Assembly: GCF_900111745.1 (NCBI RefSeq)
Contig: NZ_FOIJ01000017.1
Span: 62,001 to 126,000 of the forward strand
DNA: 64,000 nucleotides
Direction: 5' to 3'
Origin: Stigmatella erecta
GTDB taxonomy: Bacteria > Myxococcota > Myxococcia > Myxococcales > Myxococcaceae
Positions 52,056 to 60,477 of the stretch are shown here, one piece after another. The notes beneath the pieces were generated by a model, which saw only the letters and a program-made list of their open reading frames with translations, was not told where the DNA came from and ran no database searches. Numbering within the stretch: position 1 is the stretch's first letter; each line of letters opens with the position of its first letter. A program made the translations under genes and the position numbers.

Positions 52056-53318
52056 ATGACCCAGGATCTGCTGCGCAAGGCGACCCCAGAAGAGCAGTTC
52101 GAGGAAGTGACCCGTGGCACCGTGGACATCCAGGTGCCCGAGGAGCTCAAGAAGAAGCTCGAGCGCTCGTACCGCGAGGGCAAGCCGCTCACCATCAAGG
52201 TGGGCTTCGACCCGACGCGGCCCGACCTTCACCTGGGGCACTCGCTGCTGCTCACGCGCATGCGGCGCTTCCAGGAGTTTGGCCACACGGTGGTGTTCCT
52301 CATCGGCGACTTCACGGCGCTGATTGGAGACCCGTCCGGCAAGAACTCCACGCGTCCTCCGCTGTCGCGCGACGAAGTCAAGGCGAACGCGGAGACGTAC
52401 AAGCAGCAGGTCTTCAAGGTGCTGGACGCGCAGCGCACGGTGGTGCGCTTCAACTCCGAGTGGATCAACGCCCTGGGCACCGAGGGGATGATTCGCCTGG
52501 CGTCGGCCTACTCCGTCCAGCGCATGCTGGAGCGGGACGACTTCAAGAAGCGCTTCCGCGACAACCGCTCCATCGCGCTGCACGAGTTCCTGTACCCGCT
52601 GCTGCAGGGCTACGACTCGGTGGAGCTGAAGGCGGACGTGGAGCTGGGCGCGACGGATCAGCTCTTCAACCTGCTCGTGGGCCGCCAGCTCATGAAGGAC
52701 CAGGGCCTGGAGCCCCAGGTCATCATGACGGGCCCCATCCTGGAGGGCCTGGACGCGAAGCTGGTGGACGGGAAGATCACCGGCGACAAGATGTCCAAGA
52801 GCCTGGACAACTACGTGGGCATCGACGAGCCGGCGGAGCAGATCTTCGGCAAGCTGATGAGCATCACGGACGATCTGATGTGGCGCTACTACGAGCTGCT
52901 CTCGTCCCGGCCGCTCAAGGAGCTCCACGCGCTGAAGGCCTCCGTGGAGTCGGGCCAGTCCCACCCCAAGGCCGCGAAGGTGGCGTTCGCGCAGGAGATC
53001 GCCTCCCGGTTCCAGGGCGAGGAGGCGGGCCGCCGCGCCGCGGAGGACTTCGAGGCGCGCTTCAAGAACAAGCAGCTGGACACCGACAGCCTGCCGCTCG
53101 TGGAAGTCTCCCTGGAGGGGGCTGCGAAGGTGCTGGTGACCAAGGTCCTGCCGGAGACGAAGCTCGTGGCCTCCGCCACCGAGGCCCGCAAGCTGATGGC
53201 CCAGGGCGGGGTGCGCATCGCGGGCGAGAAGGTGACGGATCCGAAGGCGGAGCTGGGCGCGGGCGAATACCTCGTCCAGGTGGGCAAGCTGAAGGCCGCC
53301 CGGCTCAAGCTGAGCTGA
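52056..53318 (+). CDS. tyrS: Tyrosyl-tRNA synthetase
   Basis: 420 residues, a class I enzyme that charges tRNA-Tyr. The nucleotide-binding motif is HLGHSLLL (HIGH type) in [13 protein letters not shown] near residue 57. [11 protein letters not shown] is the KMSKS loop. The C-terminal S4 RNA-binding domain is [20 protein letters not shown]. The ATG at 52056 is used; the open frame extends upstream from 52002 without a ribosome-binding site. It follows the cyclo-ligase gene by 114 bases on the same strand. It belongs to the TyrZ-like branch by length and the KMSKS form. Confidence 0.96.
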   Translation: MTQDLLRKATPEEQFEEVTRGTVDIQVPEELKKKLERSYREGKPLTIKVGFDPTRPDLHLGHSLLLTRMRRFQEFGHTVVFLIGDFTALIGDPSGKNSTRPPLSRDEVKANAETYKQQVFKVLDAQRTVVRFNSEWINALGTEGMIRLASAYSVQRMLERDDFKKRFRDNRSIALHEFLYPLLQGYDSVELKADVELGATDQLFNLLVGRQLMKDQGLEPQVIMTGPILEGLDAKLVDGKITGDKMSKSLDNYVGIDEPAEQIFGKLMSITDDLMWRYYELLSSRPLKELHALKASVESGQSHPKAAKVAFAQEIASRFQGEEAGRRAAEDFEARFKNKQLDTDSLPLVEVSLEGAAKVLVTKVLPETKLVASATEARKLMAQGGVRIAGEKVTDPKAELGAGEYLVQVGKLKAARLKLS

Positions 53319-53403
53319 CAGAGGGAGGATGAATAAGCCAGCAGGCAAGCGGTCCAAGCTGGCAAGCCCCCCGGACAGGTGAGGGGCAAGGGATGTCCCA
53401 GGT

Positions 53404-54471
53404 ATGCTGCCGAGCGCCATGCCCCGCCTCTTCGCCTTGTTGCTCGTGTCCCTCCCCTGCGCCGTCCTGGCCGGGGGCCCCGGAGCCTTCATCACCTCGG
53501 TCCGGGTGGAGGCGATGGCAGAGCCGGAGTCGTCCCAGGCCCTCTTCACGGTTGAGCCGGACACGTCCTATCCCTTGCTCAAGAAGGGCGGGCCCGGGCG
53601 CAAGTGGTGCAAGCTGCGCGGCGCCACGGCCGAGGGCTGGGTGCTCTGCGACGGGGCCGAGGAGACCGCGGTCGCCGCGGCGCCCGGCGCGGGGGTGCTC
53701 GCCGAGGCGGACAAGACCCCGGAGCTGGGCGTCCTCTCCACGGCGGCGCCCGAGGCCTCCGGCTGCGCGGCGACGTGTGCGCAGGCCCGCCTCTTCCCGG
53801 AGCCTCCCTCCGTGTCGGAGGTGGACCGGGAGGTGCTCGCCCTGTGCCCCTCGCGGCCCGATGGCTCGGTGAGCGCGGAGGCCATTCACCAGTTCTTCTC
53901 CAAGCACTACGAGGACAAGGCGCTCCAGCAGGCGCTGGCCGCGGCGGGACGGACGGTCGCGGGCCCCGAGGCCCGGCAGGCCAACCTCACGTGGCTCACG
54001 GGCCTCTGGACCGGCACCGGCCCGCGCAACGCCTTCACCTATGTCTTCTGTGGAGATGACTGGACGCGAGGGCTCATTGGCGGGCTCCACTTCCTGCCCC
54101 GCTACGCGCAGCTCGAAGCCGAGGGGAAGGTCTGCTTCACCGGCCCCGCGCGCGGGGACGCGGCCCTGCAGGGCGACAACTACCTCATCCAGTTCCGCGG
54201 CGTGGCGCCCTGGTCCTGCGGGGAGAAGAAGCTGGGCGGGTTCTCCCGCTCGCAAGGCGCGCTGAGCATCGCGGCCATCGGGGCGCAGGCCTTCGCGAAC
54301 TGCTGCGCGCGCGATGGGGCGAAGACCGAGGGCGGCGTCTACGCGGTGCCCGGGCTGGACGGCGCCACCTGGAAGATCCGCTGCGGCACGCGCAACGGCA
54401 CCTACGGCATCTCCTCGCTCTACCCCACCAGCGAGAGCCCCACCTGCGCGCAGCCGCAGGCCTCCCGCTAA
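53404..54471 (+). CDS. Secreted EndoU-like protein
   Basis: 355 residues (350 from an alternative ATG at 53419). A signal peptide (MPRLFALLLVSLPCAVLAGG) is followed by an SH3-like module with SYPLLKKGGPGRKWCKL and WVLCDG, then a Cys-containing linker. The C-terminal part (about 185-340) resembles EndoU/XendoU nucleases in motif order: HQFFSKHYED, NAFTYVFCGDD, GLIGGLHFLPRYAQLE, and EKKLGGFSRSQGALSIAA. These correspond to the His-containing strands and the Lys/Ser segment of EndoU. The first catalytic His (EHVF in the family) is replaced by Tyr in TYVF. The EndoU assignment is by recognition and is tentative. Confidence 0.62.
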   Translation: MLPSAMPRLFALLLVSLPCAVLAGGPGAFITSVRVEAMAEPESSQALFTVEPDTSYPLLKKGGPGRKWCKLRGATAEGWVLCDGAEETAVAAAPGAGVLAEADKTPELGVLSTAAPEASGCAATCAQARLFPEPPSVSEVDREVLALCPSRPDGSVSAEAIHQFFSKHYEDKALQQALAAAGRTVAGPEARQANLTWLTGLWTGTGPRNAFTYVFCGDDWTRGLIGGLHFLPRYAQLEAEGKVCFTGPARGDAALQGDNYLIQFRGVAPWSCGEKKLGGFSRSQGALSIAAIGAQAFANCCARDGAKTEGGVYAVPGLDGATWKIRCGTRNGTYGISSLYPTSESPTCAQPQASR

Positions 54472-54523
54472 ACCCCGCTCAAAACCGATGGGCTTGCCTT
54501 GGGCCCTCGCCAGCGCCATAATT

Positions 54524-54540
54524 TGGTCATGCGACCAATT
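54524..54540. repeat. Inverted repeat over the start codon of the oxygenase-WD40 gene
   Basis: TTGGTC and GACCAA flank ATGC so that the palindrome is centred on the ATG at 54529, within an A/T-rich patch (54521-54540) that stands out in this GC-rich region. It could bind a regulator or fold over the start codon in the mRNA. Confidence 0.6.
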
Positions 54541-56043
54541 TACTCCGGTGCCGCCACCATCGTCCGGGAGGCCGCGGACGTCCGGACGCCCCTGCCCTGC
54601 TTCCTGCTCCGGGGGGTGTTCTCCCGGAGCGAGTGCCTGGGCCTCATCCAGGAGGCGGAGCGCGAGGGCTTCCAGGCCACGGGCCGGGACTACCCCCCGT
54701 CCTACCGGGACAACGACCGGCAGGTGCATGACGACGCGGCGCTGGCGGACACGGTCTTCGCGCGCCTCCAGCCGTTTCTGCCCGAGCGGCTCGTGGATGC
54801 CGCGGGAGACACGTGGCACCTCCAGGGCCTCAACCCGCGCTTCCGCTTCTGCCGCTACCAGGGAGGCCAGCGCTTCTGCATCCACCGGGATGGCGCCTAC
54901 GCGCCCAGCCCCCGGGTGCGCTCGCACCTGACGTGCATGCTCTACCTCAACGACGCCCGGGAGTTCTCGGGCGGGGCCACCCGCTACTACGCCGATCGCT
55001 CCGAGGGGGCCGGGCTGCTGGGCGCCGTCCGTCCCGAGGCGGGCACCTTGATCGTCTTCGATCACGCGCTCTGGCACGACGGCGAAGCGGTCTCCGAGGG
55101 AACCAAGTACGTCCTGCGGACCGATGTCCTCTATGAGCACGAGGCCCCCGCGCCCACGGACCTGGACGGCGTGCTCACCGGGCACCAGGGCTACGTCTGG
55201 AGCGTGCTGGCGCGCCGGGATGGGCGCCTGGCCACCGCCTCGCGCGACGGCACCGTGCGGCTGTGGCGCGCCTCAGCGGGACACTGGGACTGCGACGCCG
55301 TGCTGACGGGCCACACCGCCTCGGCCGTCGCCCTGGCGGAGGACGCCCACGGCCGGCTCTGGAGCGCCTCGCGGGACCGGACGGTCCGCCGCTGGGACAC
55401 CGGCACCGCCCACATCGTGGGCCGCCACGAGGGGGCCGTACTGAGTCTGGCCGCCCTGGACGATGGACGCATGGCCAGCGGCGGTGCGGATGGGCTCATC
55501 CGGCTGTGGCCCTCGGACGGGGGCGCCCCGGAGGTCCTCCAGGGGCATACGGGCTGGGTCTGGGCCCTGGCGGCCCTGCCGGGCGGGTGGCTGGCCTCGG
55601 GCTCCGAGGATGGAACGGTGCGCCTGTGGCGGACCTCCCGGCCTCACGAGGTCTCTTCATCCGCCTCGGTGGGAGCGCCGGTCCGGGCCCTCACCGTGCT
55701 GCCGGACGGAAGGCTGGTCTCGGGTGGGGCCACGGGGGGGCTGACCCTCTGGCAGCCCTCCCTCTCCCCTCACCCCACCCTTCACGCCCTGCACACCCAG
55801 CGCGTCCACACGGGGGCGGTGTGCGCCCTGGCCCCCCTGAGCGGTGGGCGCCTGGCCAGTGGCGGGGAGGACGACGGCATCCACCTCACCCGCCTGCCGG
55901 ACTTCACCCGCCTCTGCCGCCACGCCCACGGGGACTTCGTCCGGGGCCTGGCCGTGCTGCCCGGGGACTTGCTCGCGAGCGCCTCCTACGACACCACCGT
56001 GCGGCTGTGGCCCGTCGAAGGCCCCGAGGGCACCCCCGCTTAG
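54529..56043 (+). CDS. 2OG-Fe(II) oxygenase fused to a seven-bladed WD40 propeller
   Basis: 504 residues. The N-terminal ~205 form a prolyl-4-hydroxylase-type double-stranded beta helix. FRFCRYQGGQRFCIHRDGAY carries iron ligands His119 and Asp121, MLYLNDAREFSGGATRYY follows, the distal His is His183 in ALWHDGEAV, and the 2-oxoglutarate Arg is Arg197 in KYVLRTDVLYE. Residues ~213-500 are seven WD40 blades, each with a GH...V...L.DGRLASGS.DGTVRLW pattern, enough for a closed propeller. The oxygenase should hydroxylate a protein or peptide delivered by the propeller. No signal peptide. The ATG at 54529 is preferred to a TTG at 54499. The end is 3 bases from convergent rlmE. Confidence 0.88.
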   Translation: MRPIYSGAATIVREAADVRTPLPCFLLRGVFSRSECLGLIQEAEREGFQATGRDYPPSYRDNDRQVHDDAALADTVFARLQPFLPERLVDAAGDTWHLQGLNPRFRFCRYQGGQRFCIHRDGAYAPSPRVRSHLTCMLYLNDAREFSGGATRYYADRSEGAGLLGAVRPEAGTLIVFDHALWHDGEAVSEGTKYVLRTDVLYEHEAPAPTDLDGVLTGHQGYVWSVLARRDGRLATASRDGTVRLWRASAGHWDCDAVLTGHTASAVALAEDAHGRLWSASRDRTVRRWDTGTAHIVGRHEGAVLSLAALDDGRMASGGADGLIRLWPSDGGAPEVLQGHTGWVWALAALPGGWLASGSEDGTVRLWRTSRPHEVSSSASVGAPVRALTVLPDGRLVSGGATGGLTLWQPSLSPHPTLHALHTQRVHTGAVCALAPLSGGRLASGGEDDGIHLTRLPDFTRLCRHAHGDFVRGLAVLPGDLLASASYDTTVRLWPVEGPEGTPA

Positions 56044-56046
56044 CGG

Positions 56047-56664
56047 CTAGGGCGCGGCGGGCGCGGGCGCCTTCAGGCGCAGGCCGACGAGGTACACCTC
56101 CATGCTGGCCCCGCGCGTGGCCTCGGGGCGCACCACCTTCACCTCGCCGTAGCTGGCGCGCACCTGCTCGCGGAACTCCTCGAAGTCGCCGCCCATGAAG
56201 AGCTTGGCCACGAAGCTCGAGCCGGGCCGGCCCCGCGTTACCGCCACCTCCAGCGCCTTGCCCGCGAGCCGCAGGCTGCGCGCCTCGTCCGTGGCCTTGA
56301 TGCCGCTCGTCTTGGGCGCCATGTCCGAGATGACCGCGTCGAGCGGCCCGTCGTACAGCGCCCGCAGCCGCGCATCGAAGTCGTCCGCCAGCACGTCCAG
56401 CACCGCCGTCGTCACGTTCTTCTGCGTGAACGGGCGGATGGCGACGATGTCCACGCCCATCACCCGGCCGGACAGGCCCACCGTGTCGGCGAGAATCTGC
56501 AGGAACCCGCCGGGGGCCGCGCCCAAGTCCAGCACCACCCCCCCTTTCTTCACGACCGGGAAGCGCCTTAAAATTTCGTCCACCTTGAAGGCAGACCTGG
56601 CGCGGAGCCCTTCTTGCTTGGCTTTCTGGAAATAGTGGTCCTTCGGTCGGTAGGGCTTGCCCAT
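56047..56664 (-). CDS. rlmE: 23S rRNA 2'-O-methyltransferase RlmE (FtsJ/RrmJ)
   Basis: 205 residues. It methylates the 2'-O of U2552 in 23S rRNA. The SAM-binding motif is VLDLGAAPGGFLQIL, and the K-D-K-E catalytic set is visible: Lys in RARSAFKVDEI, Asp in VISDMAPKTSG, Lys in SSFVAKLFMGGDFEEF, Glu in ASMEVYLVGL. The ATG at 56664 begins MGKPYRPKDHYFQKA, the family start; a longer frame adds unrelated residues. It converges on the oxygenase gene and diverges from the small membrane protein gene. Confidence 0.94.
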   Translation of the reverse strand: MGKPYRPKDHYFQKAKQEGLRARSAFKVDEILRRFPVVKKGGVVLDLGAAPGGFLQILADTVGLSGRVMGVDIVAIRPFTQKNVTTAVLDVLADDFDARLRALYDGPLDAVISDMAPKTSGIKATDEARSLRLAGKALEVAVTRGRPGSSFVAKLFMGGDFEEFREQVRASYGEVKVVRPEATRGASMEVYLVGLRLKAPAPAAP

Positions 56665-56764
56665 GGCTGGAGGGGTCCCTACCATCGGGCACTGTCTCCC
56701 GGAAAGATGGAGGCGGTGGTGGGTGTTCGGAACCCACGTCTTCAGCGCGCTGGGAGGGACGGCC

Positions 56765-57187
56765 ATGGGTACGCGTAGCGTGGTGGTGGCAGTCAGCGTC
56801 GCCCTGTTGTCCGCCGGAGCCGCGGTCTACTGCTACAGCCGCGCCGAGGCCCTCCACTCCGAGGCCCGCTGGCTGCTGGAGCGCGGCAATGCCCAGGCCA
56901 TCGAGTACGCCCAGCGCCTCGACAGCACCGTGGCCGACGAGCAGCTGAAGACGTTCTCCTCGCGGCGCTCGGTGATGGAGCGGGCGCACGTGTGGCAGCG
57001 CGGACAGATGCTCGGGGTGATGGGCGCGGCGCTCTCGCTGCTGGCCGCCTACATGCTCTTCCTGCTGCGGCGCCTGGACTCGCAGCTGGATGACGCCACC
57101 GGCGACGACTTCCAGACGCCCCTGCCGCCCAGCCCGCCTCCTCCCTCGAACTCCACCCCGGCGTTCGTCCCCAGCGCGCACCGCTGA
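56765..57187 (+). CDS. Small two-span membrane protein
   Basis: 140 residues from the ATG at 56765, with GGGAGGG 9 bases upstream. There are two hydrophobic helices, at about 5-24 (VVVAVSVALLSAGAAVYCYS) and 85-103 (MLGVMGAALSLLAAYMLFLL), with a helical charged loop between them and a Pro-rich cytoplasmic tail (PLPPSPPPPSNSTPAF). I do not recognise the family. It is 54 bases before the zinc-ribbon gene on the same strand. Confidence 0.72.
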   Translation: MGTRSVVVAVSVALLSAGAAVYCYSRAEALHSEARWLLERGNAQAIEYAQRLDSTVADEQLKTFSSRRSVMERAHVWQRGQMLGVMGAALSLLAAYMLFLLRRLDSQLDDATGDDFQTPLPPSPPPPSNSTPAFVPSAHR

Positions 57188-57241
57188 ACCCTCGCCGGGG
57201 CCTGCCCCGCGCTGGCAAGATGGTGCCCCCTTGGAGGTGCC

Positions 57242-57529
57242 ATGCCCGGCTGCGGCCACTGCGGACGTCCGCTCGACATCATTGGAAACCAGGTAGGGCG
57301 GCGTGACACCTGCCCCCACTGCGGCGAAGAGGTGCACGCGTGCCGCAACTGCCGCCACTTCGAGCCGTCGGCCTCCAAGCAGTGCAAGGAGCCCTTCGCG
57401 GACGTGCCGTCCGACAAGGACGGCGCCAACTTCTGTGAGCTCTTCCAGATTGGCGAGGGGGGCCTCCACGCCAAGGAGGACCGCGCGGAGCAGCTCTCCG
57501 CCGCGGAGGCCCTATTCCGGAAGCGCTAG
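57242..57529 (+). CDS. Zinc-ribbon protein
   Basis: 95 residues with three Cys pairs at the N-terminus: CGHCGRPLD, CPHCGEEVHA, CRNCRHFEPS, and a further Cys pair at CKEPF/FCELF. This is a compact double zinc-binding fold. The C-terminus is acidic and helical. TTGGAGGTGCC places a strong ribosome-binding site before the ATG. Its end overlaps the convergent phosphofructokinase gene by four bases. Not assigned to a named family. Confidence 0.8.
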   Translation: MPGCGHCGRPLDIIGNQVGRRDTCPHCGEEVHACRNCRHFEPSASKQCKEPFADVPSDKDGANFCELFQIGEGGLHAKEDRAEQLSAAEALFRKR

Positions 57530-58827
57530 CCCTCCTTCTTCTTCTGGACCATCACCTCCCGTGCCGCATCCGGCACGGTCTCCGGCTCATCCTTCACCAG
57601 GTAGGAGAACCGCTCGCGGAACGCCTCGGGCGTGAGCTTCACGGAGGCGGCGAGGCGGGCGAGCTCCTCGGGCTTGGCGAAGTCCTCGCGCTTGAGGCGG
57701 AGCATGAACCCCCGGGCGATCTGGTAGCGGTCCGAGTCCACGTCCACCAGGCGCACCCGGGGCAGGCCCGTGTCCGGGTTCTTCATCGTCTGGAACGAGA
57801 GCGGCTGGAACTGGCCGTTGATGATGGCCACCACCGCCTCGGTGCCGCCCTGGATGATGTAGCGGGCCGCGCAGTGCCCCAGGTCGCGCGTGTACTCCAT
57901 GTCGAAGGGGATGGGGTCGGCGCAGCGCACCTCGTAGCCGATGTACTTGGGAATGAGCGTGGCCTTGAGGCCCAGCTCCGCGAGCCGGTCCTTCACGCCC
58001 TTCTCCAGCACCTCGCCCAGCTGGATGTCCGCCACGTGGAGGTTGCCCATGTGGTCCCTCGGCAGCTCCGTGTACCGGGCCAGGTCCTCCGGGATGATGC
58101 AGTCGGCGAGGCCCTCGGCCAGCAGCGCGATGCCATCCGGGCGCCCATAGGCCAGGCGCTTGATGACCGAGCCCGCCAGCGTGTCCACCACCGTGGCGAA
58201 GGGGACCTTCTTGCCGCGGAACTCCTCGGGGATGAGGGTGACGGTGGCGCCCACCGCCTTGCCAATGGACAGCGCCAGGTGGCCCGCCTTGCGGCCCTGG
58301 GCCACGACGAAGTACCAGCGCGAGGTGGTCTTCGCGTCCACCATGAGGTTCTTCACGATGTCCACGCCCACGTGGCGCGCGGTCTGGAACCCGAAGGTGC
58401 TCGTGTCGTGGGGCAGATCGATGTCGTTGTCGATCGTCTTGGGCACGTGGACGACGCGGATCTTCCCCCGGGTCTTCTCCGAGATGATCTGCGCGAGCGT
58501 CGCGGTGCCATCCCCGCCGATGGTGATGAGCATGCCGATGCCCAGCCGCTCCATCGATTCGATGGTGCGCTGAAGGTGCTCAGGGGAGCGGGTGGGGTTG
58601 GCGCGGGAGATGCCGATGTACGAGCCTCCCCGGAAGTGGATGCGGCTGGTGTCCGCGATGGTGAGCGGCACCACGTGGGAGATGTCCCCCTCGGCGAGCC
58701 ACTTGAACCCATCCTGGATGCCCAGAACCTCCACCCCGGAGAGACAGGCGCGGATGGTGGCGGCCCCGATGACACTGTTGATGCCTGGAGCGGGTCCTCC
58801 AGCAACGACGATGGCGAGCTTCTTCAT
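57526..58827 (-). CDS. 6-phosphofructokinase, ATP-type with PKTIDND signature
   Basis: 433 residues. It phosphorylates fructose 6-phosphate in glycolysis. It begins VVAGGPAPGINSVIGAATI, with the phosphoryl-donor loop GGDGTATLAQ (the Gly after GGD marks ATP use, whereas PPi enzymes have GGDD), PKTIDNDIDLPHDTSTFGF (catalytic Asp), and later MGRxAG-like VVAQGRKAGHLA. The PKTIDND Lys is usual in PPi-dependent and plant-type ATP enzymes, so it belongs to the long, mixed clade. The ATG at 58827 is used; the longer frame upstream is a shadow. It follows the beta-lactamase gene in the same direction. Confidence 0.9.
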   Translation of the reverse strand: MKKLAIVVAGGPAPGINSVIGAATIRACLSGVEVLGIQDGFKWLAEGDISHVVPLTIADTSRIHFRGGSYIGISRANPTRSPEHLQRTIESMERLGIGMLITIGGDGTATLAQIISEKTRGKIRVVHVPKTIDNDIDLPHDTSTFGFQTARHVGVDIVKNLMVDAKTTSRWYFVVAQGRKAGHLALSIGKAVGATVTLIPEEFRGKKVPFATVVDTLAGSVIKRLAYGRPDGIALLAEGLADCIIPEDLARYTELPRDHMGNLHVADIQLGEVLEKGVKDRLAELGLKATLIPKYIGYEVRCADPIPFDMEYTRDLGHCAARYIIQGGTEAVVAIINGQFQPLSFQTMKNPDTGLPRVRLVDVDSDRYQIARGFMLRLKREDFAKPEELARLAASVKLTPEAFRERFSYLVKDEPETVPDAAREVMVQKKKEG

Positions 58828-58945
58828 GTCTTCTGCCTCGAATGGGTTCGCCGCATCCTGTCCCGGGCGGCCCCCCAAACTCAGCAGAAACCTGCGGTCC
58901 GGCCGGCAGAAAATCCGTGCGGCCCACGAAGCGGTGCCCCACGCC

Positions 58946-59818
58946 TCAGCGCGCGGGGAACTCGGCCACGAGCCGTCCCACTGCCTCCAGGACGGCATCG
59001 CCCGTGCCCTCCGGCCCCCGGTAGTAAGCGCTGACGAGCAGCGGGGCACGGTCCGGCGGCCAGAAGATCGCGATGTCGTTCACGACGCCATTGCCGCTGG
59101 TGCCCGTCTTGTCCCCGGCACGCCAGTCTGGCGGCACTCCCGCCCGCAGACGCTTCGCACCGGTCTTGCTCGCGGTCAGCCACGCCACCAGCCGCTCGCG
59201 TGAGCCCGCCGAGAGCGCATCCCCCACCAAGAGCCGCTGCATGTCCTGGAGCATGGCGGCCGGGGTGGTGGTGTCGCGGGGGTCTCCGGGCTTCGCCTCG
59301 TTCAGCTCCGTCTCGCGGCGGTCCAGCCGGGTCTTCCTGTCGCCCAGCGTGCGGACATAGCGGGTGAGCGCCGCTGGGCCGCCAAAGCTGTCGAGCAGCA
59401 GGTTGCCGGCCGTGTTGTCACTGAGGGTGATCGCGGCCTCGCAGATCGCCTCCAGCGTCATGCCATCCCCGCCCACATGCTCCTTCGTGACCGGAGAGTA
59501 GGAGACGAGATCCGCCTCGGAGAAGACGATGCGCCGGCCAAGCTGCTCCTCGCCGCGATCCACCCGGGCCAGCACCTGCGCGGCGGCCAAGAACTTGAAG
59601 GTGCTGCACAGCGGGAAACGCTCATCGGCGCGATGGAGCACCCGCGCACCGCTGGCGGTGTCGAGCACGGCGACGCCGAGCCTCCCGCCATGGCGGCGCT
59701 CCAGCTCCGCGAGGCGCAAGCGGCGGTCCGCCGCAGGCCCACCTGCTGCCCTGGTCTCTCGCGGGGCCGTCATCACCGCCGCCAACAGGCCCAGCAACAC
59801 GGGACGGCGGCCCATCAT
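58946..59818 (-). CDS. Class A beta-lactamase
   Basis: About 290 residues. A hydrophobic, Arg-led N-terminus (MMGRRPVLLGLLAAVM) ends near RAAG and looks like a signal for export. The serine hydrolase motifs are all present: STFK (nucleophile Ser and Lys) in PLCSTFKFLA, SDN in LSDNTAGNLLL, the general-base Glu in RRETELNEA, and KTG in GDKTGTSGNG. It should be an active class A enzyme. The start is uncertain: two adjacent ATGs at 59815-59818 have no ribosome-binding site, and a longer frame begins at 59875. No regulator gene of the ampR/blaI type is adjacent. Confidence 0.93.
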   Translation of the reverse strand: MMGRRPVLLGLLAAVMTAPRETRAAGGPAADRRLRLAELERRHGGRLGVAVLDTASGARVLHRADERFPLCSTFKFLAAAQVLARVDRGEEQLGRRIVFSEADLVSYSPVTKEHVGGDGMTLEAICEAAITLSDNTAGNLLLDSFGGPAALTRYVRTLGDRKTRLDRRETELNEAKPGDPRDTTTPAAMLQDMQRLLVGDALSAGSRERLVAWLTASKTGAKRLRAGVPPDWRAGDKTGTSGNGVVNDIAIFWPPDRAPLLVSAYYRGPEGTGDAVLEAVGRLVAEFPAR

Positions 59819-60135
59819 GCAAGGAGGTTTCACGAGACCTCTATAGGTACCAAGCCCACCACCAGAGGTAAACATTCACCGGCCTGGATGAGAGGACAGT
59901 GATTCAGAGGGTGTTGAACCGAAGGGAGTACGCCCAAGATGTAAGGCCCCCAGCATGCAGCCCGGCACAAGGCATAGAGAACAGCCTGGCAGAAGCTTGC
60001 CCTAACTGTTGCTCTGTTGGGTGGGTCACGCATGGTGCGACCTGGCAGGTTGCCCAGGCCTGTGCCCGCTCTACAGTCAAGGCCATGAGCCTTCTGAGCC
60101 TCCCCGGGTTTTGTTGGACACCGAAGATGAGGTGA

Positions 60136-60225
60136 CCGAAGGATGTCCACGACGCTGCCAACAGGAACGTGAACGGCAGAAAGCGGCACCTGCTGGTAGA
60201 CACCTTGGGATTGCTGCCTCTTAGA
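60136..60225 (+). mobile_element. IS5-family-type transposase remnant
   Basis: One frame reads HDAANRNVNGRKRHLLVDTL and then GLL. This matches the conserved strand of IS5-type DDE transposases (KxKGRKRHLLVDTLG) that holds the second half of the catalytic core. About 29 codons are recognisable; the frame is closed by a stop just upstream and nothing recognisable follows. It is a decayed fragment, not a functional element. Confidence 0.72.
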
Positions 60226-60299
60226 ACCAGTTTTGATTCGGTGGCCTCGTCAGTTGCTCACCCGAGGAGCGGCCAGCCAGGGATAATTCCTATTAAAAC

Positions 60300-60339
60300 G
60301 GTCTCTTAGCTCCGGACTCTTTCAGTCGGCAGAGAGACC
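60300..60339. repeat. Inverted repeat upstream of the TPR-CHAT gene
   Basis: GGTCTCT (60300-60306) and AGAGACC (60333-60339) form a 7-base stem with a 26-base loop. It is followed by TTCTTG but no true T-run. It may be an old insertion-element end or a transcription stop for read-through from the decayed region. Confidence 0.45.
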
Positions 60340-60477
60340 TTCTTGCTCACGCTATCTGGATGAACTGGAGCCCATGCGCTCGCCTGCTCAAACAGTTGCC
60401 GAGGTTTACCTCTCAAACTCTTGAGGCAATCATGCCCTTGGTGGCTCTCACCGCAACCGGAAGGGAAGTGAGACGGG

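Larger units (their letters stand above)
59819..60477. other. Non-coding, decayed stretch
   Basis: About 660 bases with no convincing gene apart from an uncertain 5' extension of the beta-lactamase frame (to 59875). It is less GC-rich than the flanks. It holds a short IS5-type transposase remnant (60136-60225) and an inverted repeat (60300-60339). The short open frames here have no ribosome-binding sites or family resemblance. Confidence 0.6.

Noticed and set aside
59899-60135. A 78-residue frame in the decayed stretch
   Set aside because: No ribosome-binding site, no family resemblance, and located beside a transposase remnant.
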